NCBI RefSeq assembly: GCF_040954645.1
Contig: NC_092810.1
Span: 74,488,660-74,552,659, forward strand
DNA: 64,000 bases
Origin: Diabrotica undecimpunctata
Taxonomy: Eukaryota > Arthropoda > Insecta > Coleoptera > Chrysomelidae
Reading direction: 5' to 3'
Below are positions 46,330-56,138 of this stretch, one piece after another (position 1 is the first letter of the stretch; the number at the start of each line of letters is the position of its first letter). The notes below the pieces were generated by a model. The model saw nothing but the letters and a program-made list of their open reading frames with translations, did not search any database and was not told the origin of the DNA. Made by a program: the position numbers and the translations under genes.

Positions 46330-47075
46330 ATTCTTCTTCTTCTTCATGTGCCTTGTCCGTTCCGAACGTTGGCAATCAACATGGCTATTCTGACTTTGTT
46401 TGCGGCAGATCTGAATAGTTCAGCAGATGACAATCCGAACCATTGCCGCAAGTTTTGGAGCCACGAGTGTCTTCTCCTCCCTGGACCCCTTCTGCTGTCT
46501 ATTTTCCCTTGGACGATCAGTTGTAGTACTCTATATTTATTATGTCTCATAACGTGACCCAAGTATTCCAACTTTCTTTTCTTTATACTTATTCCTACCT
46601 CTCTCTCTTTACCTATCCGGCGTAGTACCTCTTCGTTGGTCACGTGCTCAGTCCAGGATATACGTAATATACGTCGGTAAGCCCACATTTCGAAGGCCTC
46701 TACTTTTTTCATCAATGTTGCGGTCATTGTCCACGCCTCCATTCCATATAACAAAACCGGGAATACATAACATTTCAGAAGTCGAATTTTGAGAGGTAGG
46801 GTGAGGCTTTTAGAGGTGAAAATTTGCTTCATGCTAGTGAACGATGCTCTTGCCTTTTCTACTCTTATACGTATTTCCTTCGCTTGATCCCAATTTGAGT
46901 TAACTGTTGTTCCCAAGTAGATGTACGAATCCACGTGTTCAATTCTTTCATCGCCCAATATCAGTTGCTGTGGTGGTTGTTGGGTTTTGCTTACTAACAT
47001 TTCACTTACTAACAGAATTAGACATACGATTTTATAAAAAACAATATCATCTAACTGGATATTGAGCATTGAGCT
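46330..47075 (-). pseudogene. RTE-like RT 3' part, long open frame
   Basis: A 241-codon frame on the minus strand: VDSYIYLGTTVNSNWDQAKE, RLLKCYVFPVLLYGMEAWTM and ALMKK-type thumb sequence, then EVLRRIGKEREVGISIKKRK, LEYLGHVMRHNKYRVLQLIV and RRGPGRRRHSWLQNLRQWFG. It is the C-terminal part of RTE ORF2 after the palm, ending at LIANVRNGQGT. The catalytic box is upstream and absent, so it is 5'-truncated near 47070. The uninterrupted frame suggests a fairly recent insertion. Confidence 0.85.
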
Positions 47076-47115
47076 GACATTATAACAATGAGATTAAAAC
47101 TACTTATAGTTAGGC

Positions 47116-47345
47116 CAGGGAAATAAGCAAAAAAGTACCCTGTTGGTGACACTGAACCAGTCACGCAAACGACCGTTGTTTTAAGTAGTATGGACTTTTG
47201 TAACAAAAATCTGTATGTTTCCTGCAGTCGATTTTTTGGACTTAATTAGTTATTAACAAGTTAAGGCCAGAAAATGGTAAATTTTCACTTTTTTCGTCTA
47301 TTCCCAAAAAGTGAAGCATTTGAAACAAATTTAAGAGTAATAAAC
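47116..47345 (+). repeat. Solo end of the foldback family seen at 2574-5928
   Basis: ccagggaaataagc near 47114 and, farther in, atctgtatgtttcctgcagtc and ggacttaattagttattaac align with 2574-2800 and, inverted, with 5690-5928. Only one arm is present. Confidence 0.7.
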
Positions 47346-47357
47346 TTCTGTCAGTAG

Positions 47358-47549
47358 TGTTTTAATAGTAATTTTATACCGAATAAGTTTCATTTGTAGC
47401 AGTTGAATAGTGTTCGACAGTCAACAAAATGGGCGTCACTTGCCGCACTACCAGGATGGCATTTGTAGCGACTGACGCCCATTTCGCTGACTTTCAACAC
47501 TGCTACAAATAAAATTTATTCCGTATAAAACTTTTAGGAAAGCACAACG
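47358..47549. repeat. Imperfect palindrome, about 190 bp (MITE-like)
   Basis: tttatttgtagcagt and acaaaatgggcgtca type sequence on the left (47395-47435) mirrors tgacgcccatttcgctgac and cactgctacaaataaaattt on the right (47470-47515). The outer ends pair as gttttaatagtaattttata with tataaaacttttaggaaagc. No coding capacity. It immediately follows the solo foldback arm. Confidence 0.65.
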
Positions 47550-47827
47550 GTGTCTCCCGTACTATTAGGACAACAATACAAATATTAAGGAATTTTCTCA
47601 TATTACTTACTTACTTTAATAAATTCTATATGGATTTCAATAAAACTTATTTTGAGTAAATAATTTAATTTGTTTATTACATATACGTTTTTGTTTTTCC
47701 GAAACGACAAATACGCAAATTAGAATACAAAATAGTTAAGAAAAATAAAATAAAGAATCGGTAAACCGAGATGACAAACTTAAATAGAGAAAAATTAATA
47801 AATTATGACAAATAGAAAATATCATAC
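47550..47827. other. Laminin intron next to the LE2/LE3 exon donor
   Basis: AT-rich, no feature recognised. Confidence 0.5.
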
Positions 47828-48089
47828 CTATCGCATTTTTCTCCAGTAACTCCTGGTTTGCACTGGCATTTGCCCTCAGCGTTGCACTGAAGACTTCTTG
47901 ACCCTACAGAATTACATTGACAAGCTATACAATATCCATCTTCCCTCATATAGTAGTTTTCTCGACATTTTTCACAATTTGCACCATCTCTGTTGGCAAC
48001 ACAATCGAGGCAATGTCCTCCATGACCGGTAAGCTCATATAACTTTTGATCAAAGTAGCATCGGTTGGAGTAGCCGTTACAGTTACATT
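47828..48089 (-). CDS. LanB2: Laminin gamma exon: LE2 and most of LE3
   Basis: The 262 bp exon starts after the acceptor TTTTCCAG (one base of the first codon comes from the previous exon) and ends at donor GTATGAT, leaving a phase-2 codon (AG|A = Arg). It encodes the cysteine-rich start [12 protein letters not shown], the TGHGGHC loop typical of gamma-chain LE2, and LE3 up to [11 protein letters not shown]. The cysteine spacing is that of laminin-type EGF modules, with eight cysteines per module. The residues continue directly into the exon at 44391. The preceding exon (LN domain and LE1) is not found in 48090-64000, which is filled by transposons. Confidence 0.93.
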
Positions 48090-48203
48090 CTGGAAAACAC
48101 AAAAATTGAAAAGTATGATTCCTTTCTTTTTATTGAAAGTCACTCTTTCAATGAGAGAATTATTGGAGAATCAAAAATAATAAAAATCACATTTTATTAT
48201 ATT

Positions 48204-48207
<4 letters not shown>

Positions 48208-48276
<69 letters not shown>
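48208..48276. repeat. (TA)n microsatellite
   Basis: TA tract ending at 48276, directly against the start of an RTE 3' fragment. Confidence 0.95.
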
Positions 48277-48277
<1 letters not shown>

Positions 48278-48540
48278 CGGAATAGATATTAGCGGAAGGC
48301 AATTACAATGGTATGGTCACGTGATGAGAATGGAGGAGGAGCGGTGGCCAAAGAAAGCCTTAATGTATGTTCCGCCAGAAAGAAGGAAAAGGAGAAGACT
48401 ACCAAATTCCTGAAGAAGAGAAATTGCAAAAACAATGCAATCTAGAGGCTTAGAAGAGGGAGATTGGAGAGATAGGAAAAGATGGAGGCTGAAATGCGGG
48501 AAGCGACAATCGCCGTAGGACCCCCGTTATATGATGATGA
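48277..48540 (+). pseudogene. RTE 3' end fragment (C-terminal tail)
   Basis: Reads ADISGRQLQWYGHVMRMEEE, RWPKKALMYVPPERRKRRR and SRGLEEGDWRDRKRWRLKCG, the basic tail of an RTE ORF2 of a different subfamily from the next element. One stop (CCTGAAG) interrupts it. It ends in atgatgatgatgatg (about 48530-48545), the microsatellite-type RTE 3' terminus, and the next RTE starts within or right after it. Confidence 0.78.
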
Positions 48541-49262
48541 TGATGGGAATAGATAAGAAAGAAAGGGCAAAAGCAGGAATTGCAATTATACTGAAAAAGA
48601 AATGGGAACACGCAATCGAAAACTGGGAACCAATAAACGAAAGAATTGCCAAGCTTAACTTAAAAGTATACGGAAGACAAATTATCTTACTTGCAGTATA
48701 CGGTCCAACAGAAGACAGCTCAATTGCAGAAAAAGAACAATTCATAGAACAACTGCAAGAAGAAATCGAAAAGACAAAGAAGAACCAAGAAATAATTATC
48801 ACCGGTGACCTAAATGGAAGAACAGGAAGAAAAGAAAACGACAGAACAGTAGGTAGATTTGGAGAAGATATAATGAACGATAACGGGGAGAGATTGATTG
48901 AGCTATGCGAAATACACCACTTAAAGATCACAAACGGCTTCTACAAACATAAAGACATACACAAATACACTTGGACACAAGAAACAAGAAAATTGAGGTC
49001 TATTATTGATTATGTTATAGTAAACCACGAAAGCTCGATAAAAATAAAAGACGTGAGAGTAAAGCGAGGCGCAGAATGCGGCACAGATCACAAACTAGTA
49101 ATCGCTTGGATGGAATTCCCCTTCATATGGACCCAACAGAAACCGACCCAGGGAGAGTCTGACCAAGTTATGGCTCCGGCTACACCTGTCAATACGTGCT
49201 CAACACAAGAAAAGAAATTTAAAATCAATTTATTAGAAGAAGACTCAATAAAAGACTTATAG
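48541..49262 (+). pseudogene. RTE endonuclease (APE-type), 5'-truncated
   Basis: Reads KAGIAIILKKKWEHAIENWE, QIILLAVYGPTEDS, QEIIITGDLNGRTGR (the GDxN motif), HKYTWTQETRKLRSIIDYVI (the second catalytic region) and ECGTDHKLVIAWMEF (the terminal DH motif). The Asp/Asn and Asp/His positions of APE-type nucleases are present. The start met codons come from an upstream ATG repeat, so the true N-terminus is missing. It nicks target DNA for target-primed reverse transcription. Confidence 0.85.
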
Positions 49263-49271
49263 AAGCGAAGA

Positions 49272-49700
49272 TTGGACCAAAAGCTAGAAGAGTTTCGGTA
49301 TGAATCATTAGAACAAACATACGAACACATAAAAACCTGCATGAAGACAGCAGCCCTAGAAGCTCTTGGAGAAATGGACCAAAAATACACCCACCAAACT
49401 ACAAAATTAACCGAAGACACACTAACATGCATAAAAGAGAAAAAAGAACTCCATATAAAATACCTGAACACAAAAAACTATGAGGACTTGGAACTATACA
49501 GGAAAAAAATAAAGAAGTGAAAAGAAAAGTGGCAAATGAAAAAAATGAAAGATGGGAAAAACATGCACAGAGATAGAATAGCACGTAGGAGGAACGAGAA
49601 ATTCAGAGTCATGGCGCATCTTAAAGTCGCTCCAAAGAAATAAGACAGAGAAAATCAAGATCGGTCAAATCAAAGAAAACGAATGGCAAGAATACTATAA
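49272..49700 (+). pseudogene. RTE linker region, broken frame
   Basis: After the stop at 49260 the frame resumes DQKLEEFRYESLEQTYEHIK and ends with a stop at 49518. Fragments such as KENEWQEYYKKL-type sequence lead to the RT start. Lysine-rich; no catalytic residues. Confidence 0.65.
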
Positions 49701-49704
49701 AAAA

Positions 49705-51267
49705 TTGCTAACCGAAGACCGCCCCGAATTCAAAGAATCAGAAATAGTCGGAATAGAAATCTACACACATGACGAAATCGAATTAAGCCTAGCTGAGGTA
49801 AAAAGAACGATCAAAACTCTAAAGAACAAAAAAGCAGAAGGTCCCGGCGGAATACCAAATGAATTGATAAAAAACGGATCAGAAAAGTTATTCCGTATGA
49901 TACATAAAATGCTTGAGAGAGCACTGAATGGAAGAAACTTACCGGCAGAATGGACCCAAGCATATATGACATCAATATACAAGAAAGGAAATAGAAAAAA
50001 CTGCGAAAACTATCGGGGAATCAGCATTATATCGTCTATAGGCAGACTGTATGGAAAGACCATAAAGGAAAAATTAGAAATATATATACAAGATAAAATC
50101 GGAGAAGACCAGGCAGGTTTCACAGCGGGGAAAGCATGCTTAGATCACATTTACACGGTCGAACAACTAATAGAAAAAAGAATGGCCAAAAATAGATCCG
50201 TCCATCTGGCTTTTGTTGATCTTAAGAAGGCATATGACTCAATACCTAGAACCAAGCTATGGGAAGCAATGGAAGACATCGAAGTTCCACGAAGATTAAT
50301 AAACGCGGTAAAAGCACTCTACGAGAATAACAAAGTAGCTATCAAAACGGGCAATAGAATATGCAGTCCATTTAAAACGACAAAGGGACTACTACAAGGT
50401 TGCTCCACATCCCCCACCCTGTTCAAAATATTCCTGGAAAAAACCCTGAAACCTTGGAAAAGAAAGTGCGAAGGAATGGGTATACCAGTAAGGAACGAAT
50501 ATCTATATACGCTAAGTTTTGCAGACGACCAAATAGTGATCGCACAAGACGAGGATGACCTCAGTTTTATGATGAGAAATCTGGAGCAGGAATATACAAA
50601 GAATGGGATGGAAACAAACCTAAAGAAAACTGAATACCTAACAACGGAGAATACAGAAATAAAACAGCTGAAAATAGACGAAGGTAAACAAATCAAAGGA
50701 ACAGACAAGTATAAGTATTTAGGTTTCATAATATCAAACAAAGGAACAACGGAGAAAGATATAAAAAATAGACTAGGAAAAACAAGAGACTGCATACTAA
50801 AATTGAACCCGGTACTATGGGATAAGAACATCAGCATGAAAAAAATATATAATACCATGACAAGAAGTATCCTCACTTACGGGTGTGAAAATTGGACAAT
50901 AAATAAGAAAACCAAAAACAAAATAAGAGCAACAGAGATGGAATTCCTAAGGGGAAGCTGCAGAGCAACGAGAAGAGATAGAATAAATAACATGGAGATT
51001 AAGAGGAGAATGGGAATGAACTCCGACATGATAGACTACATCGAACAGAAGAGGTTAACCTGGTACGGACATGTCAGAAGAGCAGACCAAAATCGGTGGA
51101 TAAATAGAATAACAGAGTGGAGCCTGATAGGAAGAAGAAAGAGAGGAAGACCCCGAAGATCTTTCAGAGATGAAGTGGACGAAGCAATGAGTAGAAGAAA
51201 CCTACAGGAAGGGGACTGGCTAAACAGGAAAAATTGGAGAAAACGGTTGAGTGAAGGAATACAGTGA
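49705..51267 (+). CDS. RTE reverse transcriptase, open 520-codon frame
   Basis: Motif order: KTLKNKKAEGPGGIPNELIK, WTQAYMTSIYKKGNRKNCEN, YRGISIISSIGRLYGKTIKE, GEDQAGFTAGKACLDHIYTV, HLAFVDLKKAYDSIPRTKLW (motif A Asp), TTKGLLQGCSTSPTLFKIF (motif B) and LSFADDQIVIAQDEDDLSF (motif C, FADD intact), followed by KKTEYLTTENTEIKQL and KYKYLGFIISNKG. The C-terminal tail is MIDYIEQKRLTWYGHVRRAD and RRKRGRPRRSFRDEVDEAM. It starts after a frame break, so the ATG at 49705 is only the first in this open frame. All RT motifs appear intact. Confidence 0.87.
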   Translation: MLTEDRPEFKESEIVGIEIYTHDEIELSLAEVKRTIKTLKNKKAEGPGGIPNELIKNGSEKLFRMIHKMLERALNGRNLPAEWTQAYMTSIYKKGNRKNCENYRGISIISSIGRLYGKTIKEKLEIYIQDKIGEDQAGFTAGKACLDHIYTVEQLIEKRMAKNRSVHLAFVDLKKAYDSIPRTKLWEAMEDIEVPRRLINAVKALYENNKVAIKTGNRICSPFKTTKGLLQGCSTSPTLFKIFLEKTLKPWKRKCEGMGIPVRNEYLYTLSFADDQIVIAQDEDDLSFMMRNLEQEYTKNGMETNLKKTEYLTTENTEIKQLKIDEGKQIKGTDKYKYLGFIISNKGTTEKDIKNRLGKTRDCILKLNPVLWDKNISMKKIYNTMTRSILTYGCENWTINKKTKNKIRATEMEFLRGSCRATRRDRINNMEIKRRMGMNSDMIDYIEQKRLTWYGHVRRADQNRWINRITEWSLIGRRKRGRPRRSFRDEVDEAMSRRNLQEGDWLNRKNWRKRLSEGIQ

Positions 51268-51283
51268 AAACTGTGGAAATCCT

Positions 51284-51285
<2 letters not shown>

Positions 51286-51343
<58 letters not shown>
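51286..51343. repeat. (TA)n microsatellite
   Basis: TA run forming the RTE 3' tail and abutting the 5' LTR of Gypsy-3 (TGTTACGATAAATATG at 51346). Confidence 0.95.
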
Positions 51344-51345
<2 letters not shown>

Positions 51346-51348
<3 letters not shown>

Positions 51349-51516
51349 ACGATAAATATGACTCATATCCTAAGTTGTAAACATATTTTTCTAACAAGTA
51401 TTGTTTAGGTAATATTTACGGGCCGCCTCCGCTAAAACCTGTCTGACTTCCATGGCATTCGAGAAGGTTCAGGAAGGGTCACCGGTCGATTCTAGGGAAC
51501 TCCAGATAACGGTTAT

Positions 51517-51571
<55 letters not shown>

Positions 51572-51783
51572 CTTTTTATTGTAAACAGTTAGTCTAAAAA
51601 GAATAACTGTATCGAGTCGAGTTTGAATTGTAACGCGGGAAATAAATGTAGTAAATAAATTATATAAATTAGAATAGTGTCAGTGCAAAATAAATTAGTC
51701 TAAGATTATATTATATAAATTAAATAAATAAAGACTCTAATAAACTAAGTGTTAGAACATTTTATAAGAAAGTTAATAAATTA
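51346..51783 (+). repeat. Gypsy-3 5' LTR with internal (TA)n
   Basis: Starts TGTTACGATAAATATGAC. A TA run occupies about 51523-51568. It ends near gttaataaattac (51775-51785); the exact 3' edge is uncertain by some bases. Confidence 0.75.
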
Positions 51784-52720
51784 CGTCGTCATTTCGTCGA
51801 TTACGAAAGTTTCTTCTGATGTGGCCAAAGTTTCTGGTGATATGGATAAAGGTTCTGGTGACATCGCATCATTACATAACAAAGTTTCCGGCGACATCGC
51901 TTCTTTAGAAAACAAAGTTTCTAACGAGATTTCTTCTCTGGAAAGCAAAGTTTCCGCTAACAACTCTAAAGTCACTTCTGAGATGTCTGTCCTCGACGAT
52001 AGAATATCTTCGTTAAAAAACCAAGTTGCTGCCGATATGTTGGCCTTCGAAGAAAAGATGAAAGAGCTGAAAAGGAAGATCGAGGAAACAGAGACAGCAG
52101 AGAGAGAGGAAACAATCCAATTACAGTAGAGACAAAAGAAGACGAAAAGAAATGTAAGTTGAAAATACGGCCGAAATTTGAAGAAAGTAGAGGTTCTGTT
52201 TATGTTAAAGTCCCAACTTTCGACGGAATCATGGAACAACTACATGAAACAATTCGAATCAGCTGCAAGAGCGAATGGATGGTCTGAAAAAGAAAAGGCT
52301 GTAAACATGACTATCGCTCTTCGATGAGATGCCTTAGATGTGCTTCAGACCATAGCCGTAGAGGAGACGGAGATGATTTCGAATAACTTAAGAAGGGGTT
52401 AGATATGCGATATGGCCACGAACATTTGGAGTACGTATATCAGTTCAGCTTAAAAATCGAAGGCAAAAGAGAGATAAAGCTCTTCAAGAATATGAGGTAG
52501 ATATTGCCAGATTAGTGCGGTATGCTTATCCAACAGCTACCGAAGACATGATGGAAAAATTGGCTGTTCAAACATTTATTGATTGTCTTCGTGATTATGA
52601 AATGCAGAGAACACTGCGATTAGCTCGTCACAAGACGCCGGTTGATGTCTTATCAACCTGTGGCTTGTGACGCAGGTTGATAAGACATCAACAGACATAA
52701 TATGAGTCAGCTACGCAGGC
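51784..52720 (+). pseudogene. Gypsy-3 gag, with coiled-coil repeats
   Basis: The N-terminal part has tandem motifs KVSGDIASLHNKVSGDIASL, NKVSNEISSLESKVS and DDRISSLKNQV, a repeated 11-12-residue heptad-like pattern, up to EKMKELKRKIEETE (stop at 52129). The capsid follows in another frame: SWNNYMKQFESAARANGWSE, TIALR then DALDVLQTIAVEETE, TAMQRTLRLARHKT-type sequence. It is broken by stops near 52130, 52330 and 52390. A perfect hairpin at 52641-52692 disrupts the end. Confidence 0.75.
52641..52692. repeat. Perfect 20-bp stem hairpin within gag
   Basis: gttgatgtcttatcaacctg at 52641-52660 pairs exactly with caggttgataagacatcaac at 52673-52692, with loop tggcttgtgacg. Confidence 0.9.
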
Positions 52721-52793
52721 CTCTGGCGGGTACAGTAAAGTTAGGACTGTAAAAGAGGAAGGAGATGAAGATAAACTTGACCAGCTCGATAAT

Positions 52794-53384
52794 ATGATGA
52801 AAAGTATTACATGCAAGAAAACGAAGACCATAAAATCAAGAAACTCACAATCAGGAAAACTAGAACAAGTCAGCCTTAGGGGGGCAGCTTCGATCCGGAA
52901 CTTTTCCAAAGACCCTCTCATACTAATAGCTTCTTTGAAATGTCGTGAAGATAGTGTTTGTGTAGATGGAGAAATAAATGGTAAAAGGCATACGCTGTTG
53001 GTGGATACCGGAGCGACCAGAACCATTATACGCACGACAGTTATAAACAGCCGTAAGAAACTGTTACCAACGAGGTTGCGACTTCGGACCACTACAGGTG
53101 AAAATGTCAACATTCATGGAGAAATCCAGGTACAATTAGGAATTGGAGCAGAAAAGTTCGTCCATACTGTTATAGTTGCTGACATCGAAGAAGATGTTAT
53201 ATTAGGAATGGACGTAATGAATATGCATGGATTCCAATTGGATTTTAAGAATAAGGTAATCAAAGTTGGTAACGAGGAGGTATTTCTCTATCCACATGAT
53301 GCAAACACTGTGCAAGCAGCCGTAAAAGAAGATACAGTCGTACCTGCGAGAAGTGAAACGATCATACTAGCGTGGTTACATTGA
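52794..53384 (+). CDS. Gypsy-3 aspartic protease
   Basis: The 196-codon frame shows the active-site HTLLVDTGATRTIIRTTV at about 53000, a flap-like TRLRLRTTTGENVNIHGEI, and VILGMDVMNMHGFQLDF near the C-terminus, the ILG(M)D motif of Gypsy proteases. DTG is intact. Upstream it continues in the gag-pro region. The frame ends at TAA/TGA after IILAWLH; RT follows in a different frame at 53550. Confidence 0.82.
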   Translation: MMKSITCKKTKTIKSRNSQSGKLEQVSLRGAASIRNFSKDPLILIASLKCREDSVCVDGEINGKRHTLLVDTGATRTIIRTTVINSRKKLLPTRLRLRTTTGENVNIHGEIQVQLGIGAEKFVHTVIVADIEEDVILGMDVMNMHGFQLDFKNKVIKVGNEEVFLYPHDANTVQAAVKEDTVVPARSETIILAWLH

Positions 53385-53549
53385 ATTGTGGACGAAGGGA
53401 CACCTGTTATGATGAAGCCTTGACGACGAGGTTGGCCGAGGAATCATAATTGGAAAGGAATTGATGACTTCGGCTAAAGAAATACCTGTGAGACTTATCA
53501 ATGTCAATGACTACTCAGTGACCATCAAGAAAGAGAGAGCAGTAGGAAC

Positions 53550-54535
53550 TTGTGTACCTGTGACAAATTCGACCAAATGGTTGCAGTTGCTGGACAGTCT
53601 ATAAATCAGATGGAGAAAAGAAAGTTAAGGGAATTTCTTCGGCAGTATCCTGATATTTTCGTACCGAAAGGAGGAAATACGGGAAAAACTACCGTTCTTA
53701 AACATAAAATTGATATTGGTAACGATAAGTCAATTCATCAAACAGCTCGACGATTACCACAGGCGAAAAGAGAGGAAGCTGAAACGATTGTTCAGGAAAT
53801 GAAGAAAGACGGCCCATGGATCTCTCCGGGGTGGTCCTGGTTAAGTAGAAAGACGGAACGACGAGGTTCTGTGTGGATTACCGTTTGCTGAACAACGTTA
53901 CCAAGAAAGATAGTTATCCTCTACCTCGGATCGACGATACATTGGACACATTGGCTGGAAGTAAATTGTTTTCTACTTTGGATTTGAAGTCTGGATACTG
54001 GCAGGTAGAAATGGACCTAGCATATAAAGAGAAGACAGCTGTTACCACAGGATCTGGATTGTGGCAATTCAACGTAATGCCATTTGGACTCTGTAATGCT
54101 CCTGCGGCATTTGAGAGGCTTATGGAAAATGTGTTGAGAGGGTTATCTTGGAAAACATGCCTGGTTTGTCTAGATGACATAATCGTCTTGGGGGAGACAT
54201 TTAAAGATCATCTGAAGAATTTAAAAAACGTTTTTAATCGACTTAAAGCTGCCCGATTGATGTTAAACCCCAAGAAGTGCCAGCTATTTCAGGTTAAAGT
54301 CAATTATCTGGGTCATATCGTCAGTAAAGAAGGAGTGGCCGTGGATAAGGGAAAAATCGATCCCATTAAGGAATGGCCAGAACCAACTGACAAACATCAA
54401 GTGAGAAGTTGTCTTGGACTATGTACTTACTACGGGAGGTTTATTAAGAAGTTTGCAGATATCGCTAAGCCATTAACGAGACTTACAGAGGAAGCAAGAA
54501 ATTACCGCTGGGATAGACTGTCAAAATGCCTTTAA
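53550..54535 (+). pseudogene. Gypsy-3 reverse transcriptase, one frameshift
   Basis: First frame (53550-53891): REFLRQYPDIFVPKGGN, HKIDIGNDKSIHQTARRLPQ, EMKKDGPWISPG and a shift near 53870. Second frame (53873-54535): [38 protein letters not shown] (motif A), [20 protein letters not shown] (motif B), [20 protein letters not shown] (motif C, LDD) and [19 protein letters not shown], ending in [14 protein letters not shown]. The catalytic Asp residues are kept in motifs A and C. Confidence 0.87.
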
Positions 54536-54539
54536 GACC

Positions 54540-55045
54540 TTTAAAAAGCAGTTAATCACAGCACCAATTTTAGGGTACACACTGCCAGAAGGAGAGTTCA
54601 TCTTAAATAGAGATGCAAGTAATGTGGGAATTGGAGGAGTGCTATCCCAGATTTAAGGAGAACATGAACGAGTCCTTAGATACTTTAGTAAAGTTCTTTC
54701 AAAACCTGAGCGGAATTATTGCGTCACGAGAAGAGAACTTCTAGCAGTAGTGAAATCAGTAGAGCACTTCTATCAATACCTCTATGGAAGGAAGTTTGTA
54801 ATCCGAACCGACCATGCCGCCCGTAAGTGGTTAATGCAGATTAATAATCCAGAGGGTCAGATAGCCAGATGAATCGGACGACTCCAAGAATAAGATTTCA
54901 AGATTGAGCACCGGCCGGAGTTAGCCACAGAAACGCTGATTCTCTTTCCAGAAGGTCATGCCCACCAGAGTGTTCCCACTGCAACAAAACGGAATCCAAG
55001 GAAGCAGCAGTGCTAAGAACAACGATGGTCAACAACGACTGGACG
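54540..55045 (+). pseudogene. Gypsy-3 RNase H, decayed
   Basis: [38 protein letters not shown] (first Asp), YCVTRRELLAVVKSVEHFYQ, YLYGRKFVIRTDHAARKWLM and PEGQIAR, followed by stops (54656, 54873, 54895). It ends with HAHQSVPTATKRNPRK, a linker before integrase, then meets the 3' LTR. Confidence 0.85.
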
Positions 55046-55047
55046 TT

Positions 55048-55199
55048 CATACCCTAAGTTGTAAACATATTTTTCTAACAAGTATCTTTTAGTAGGTAAT
55101 ATCCACGGGTCCCCTCCGCTAAAACCTGTCTGACTTCCATGGCATTCGAGAAGCTTCAGGAAGGGTCACCGGCCGATTCTAGGGAACTCCAGATAACGG

Positions 55200-55298
<99 letters not shown>

Positions 55299-55515
55299 TT
55301 TATTGTAAACAGTTTGTCTGAAAAGAATAATTGTATCCAGTCGAGTTTGAATTGTAACGCGGGAAATAAAGGTAGTAAATAAATTTTATAAATTAGAATA
55401 GTGTCAGTGGAAAATAAATTAGTGTAAGATTATATATAAATTAAATAAATAAAGACTTTAATAAACTAAGTGTTACTATAAACATTTTATAATAAATAAA
55501 GTTAATAAATTAGAT
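55048..55515 (+). repeat. Gypsy-3 3' LTR, 5' end clipped
   Basis: Starts within cataccctaagttgtaaac and runs through two TA runs (about 55204-55290) to gttaataaattag near 55515, matching the 5' LTR with indels. Confidence 0.8.
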
Positions 55516-55542
55516 TTATAAAAATAATTCAATATCTATATA

Positions 55543-55993
55543 CAGGTTGTTTCAAAAAAAGGTAACCCCGTCTATAGGGTAGGTAAAAAACTGAAAAATA
55601 ATTGGGGTTTGCTTTGTAAAAAATTTTTGTAACGCCATCCGTTTTTAAGATACAGGGCGTTGAAGAAAAAAAAATTTACGCATTTTTTATGATTTTGCCG
55701 AAACTACTGGCAACATTGTAATGAAATTTTATACGAATATGTTTTGGAAGCTGATATCCCATTAATTTATTTTTATATCTGATTCTCATAGAGGGCGCTA
55801 GTTACACGGATCGTACTAAGTATTAGACAATATAACATTTTTAAGAGTATAATTATTAATCAAAATTTCATGTAAACTTAAACATCATTCAATATTACAC
55901 GAAAAAGTTACTCTTGGTAAAACTCGATACTGTTTACCGTTTTCGGAATATTTTGATTTGAAAATGATAAAGTAATAATTGATGCTGGTAGTA
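55543..55993 (+). repeat. Left terminal inverted repeat of the mariner-like element
   Basis: Pairs with 57270-57712. The inner edge is at aataattgatgctggta. Confidence 0.75.
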
Positions 55994-56138
55994 ATGATAA
56001 AGTTCTAATAGGTATACCTCTATTTTCTCCAAGTGTGCCATGGAAATCTGACATTTATTGATTGTTATGACGATAAATCAACAATAATTAGAGTTTTGAA
56101 ACCTTGTTATTTGTAAAATCAAATCAAAATGTACTCAA

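Larger units (their letters stand above)
8009..48089 (-). other. LanB2: Laminin gamma chain gene, internal portion (8 exons, 7 introns)
   Basis: This is the extent of the laminin gamma gene seen here. Exons in coding order are 47828-48089, 43812-44391, 43029-43257, 23480-23689, 19194-19496, 18331-18622, 11282-12531 and 8009-8379. All donors are GT and all acceptors AG on the minus strand, and the split codons join correctly at each of the seven junctions. Intron lengths are about 3436, 554, 19339, 3983, 571, 5799 and 2902 bp. Summed coding length is about 3.5 kb (roughly 1165 residues), against about 1600 for the family, so roughly the first 330 and last 100 or more residues are outside. Laminin gamma pairs with alpha and beta chains in the basement-membrane heterotrimer and carries the nidogen-binding site. 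The symbol follows the Drosophila ortholog by family resemblance. Confidence 0.95.
48541..51285 (+). mobile_element. RTE retrotransposon, 5'-truncated, nearly full coding length
   Basis: Contains an endonuclease frame (48531-49262), a linker in broken frames (49272-49520 and 49520-49700) and the RT frame (49705-51267). The 3' end is a (TA)n run (51286-51343). The N-terminal about 30-60 codons of the endonuclease are missing, and stops lie at 49260, 49518 and about 49640. The RT frame itself is clean. The same family is represented by the 1725-2430 fragment. Confidence 0.88.
51346..55515 (+). mobile_element. Gypsy-3 LTR retrotransposon lacking integrase
   Basis: The two LTRs (51346-51783 and 55048-55515) share taagttgtaaacatattttt, cctgtctgacttccatggca, ttctagggaactccagataa and aatagtgtcagtg blocks. 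Between them lie gag, protease, RT and RNase H in order, but no integrase. RNase H sequence ends at about 54990 and joins the 3' LTR near 55048. The 3' LTR lacks the first roughly 25 bases of the 5' LTR, so one deletion removed integrase, 3' non-coding DNA and the LTR start. Confidence 0.87.

Noticed and set aside
48527..48931. Antisense open frame with hydrophobic stretch
   Set aside because: Mirror of the RTE endonuclease; the sense strand carries all motifs.
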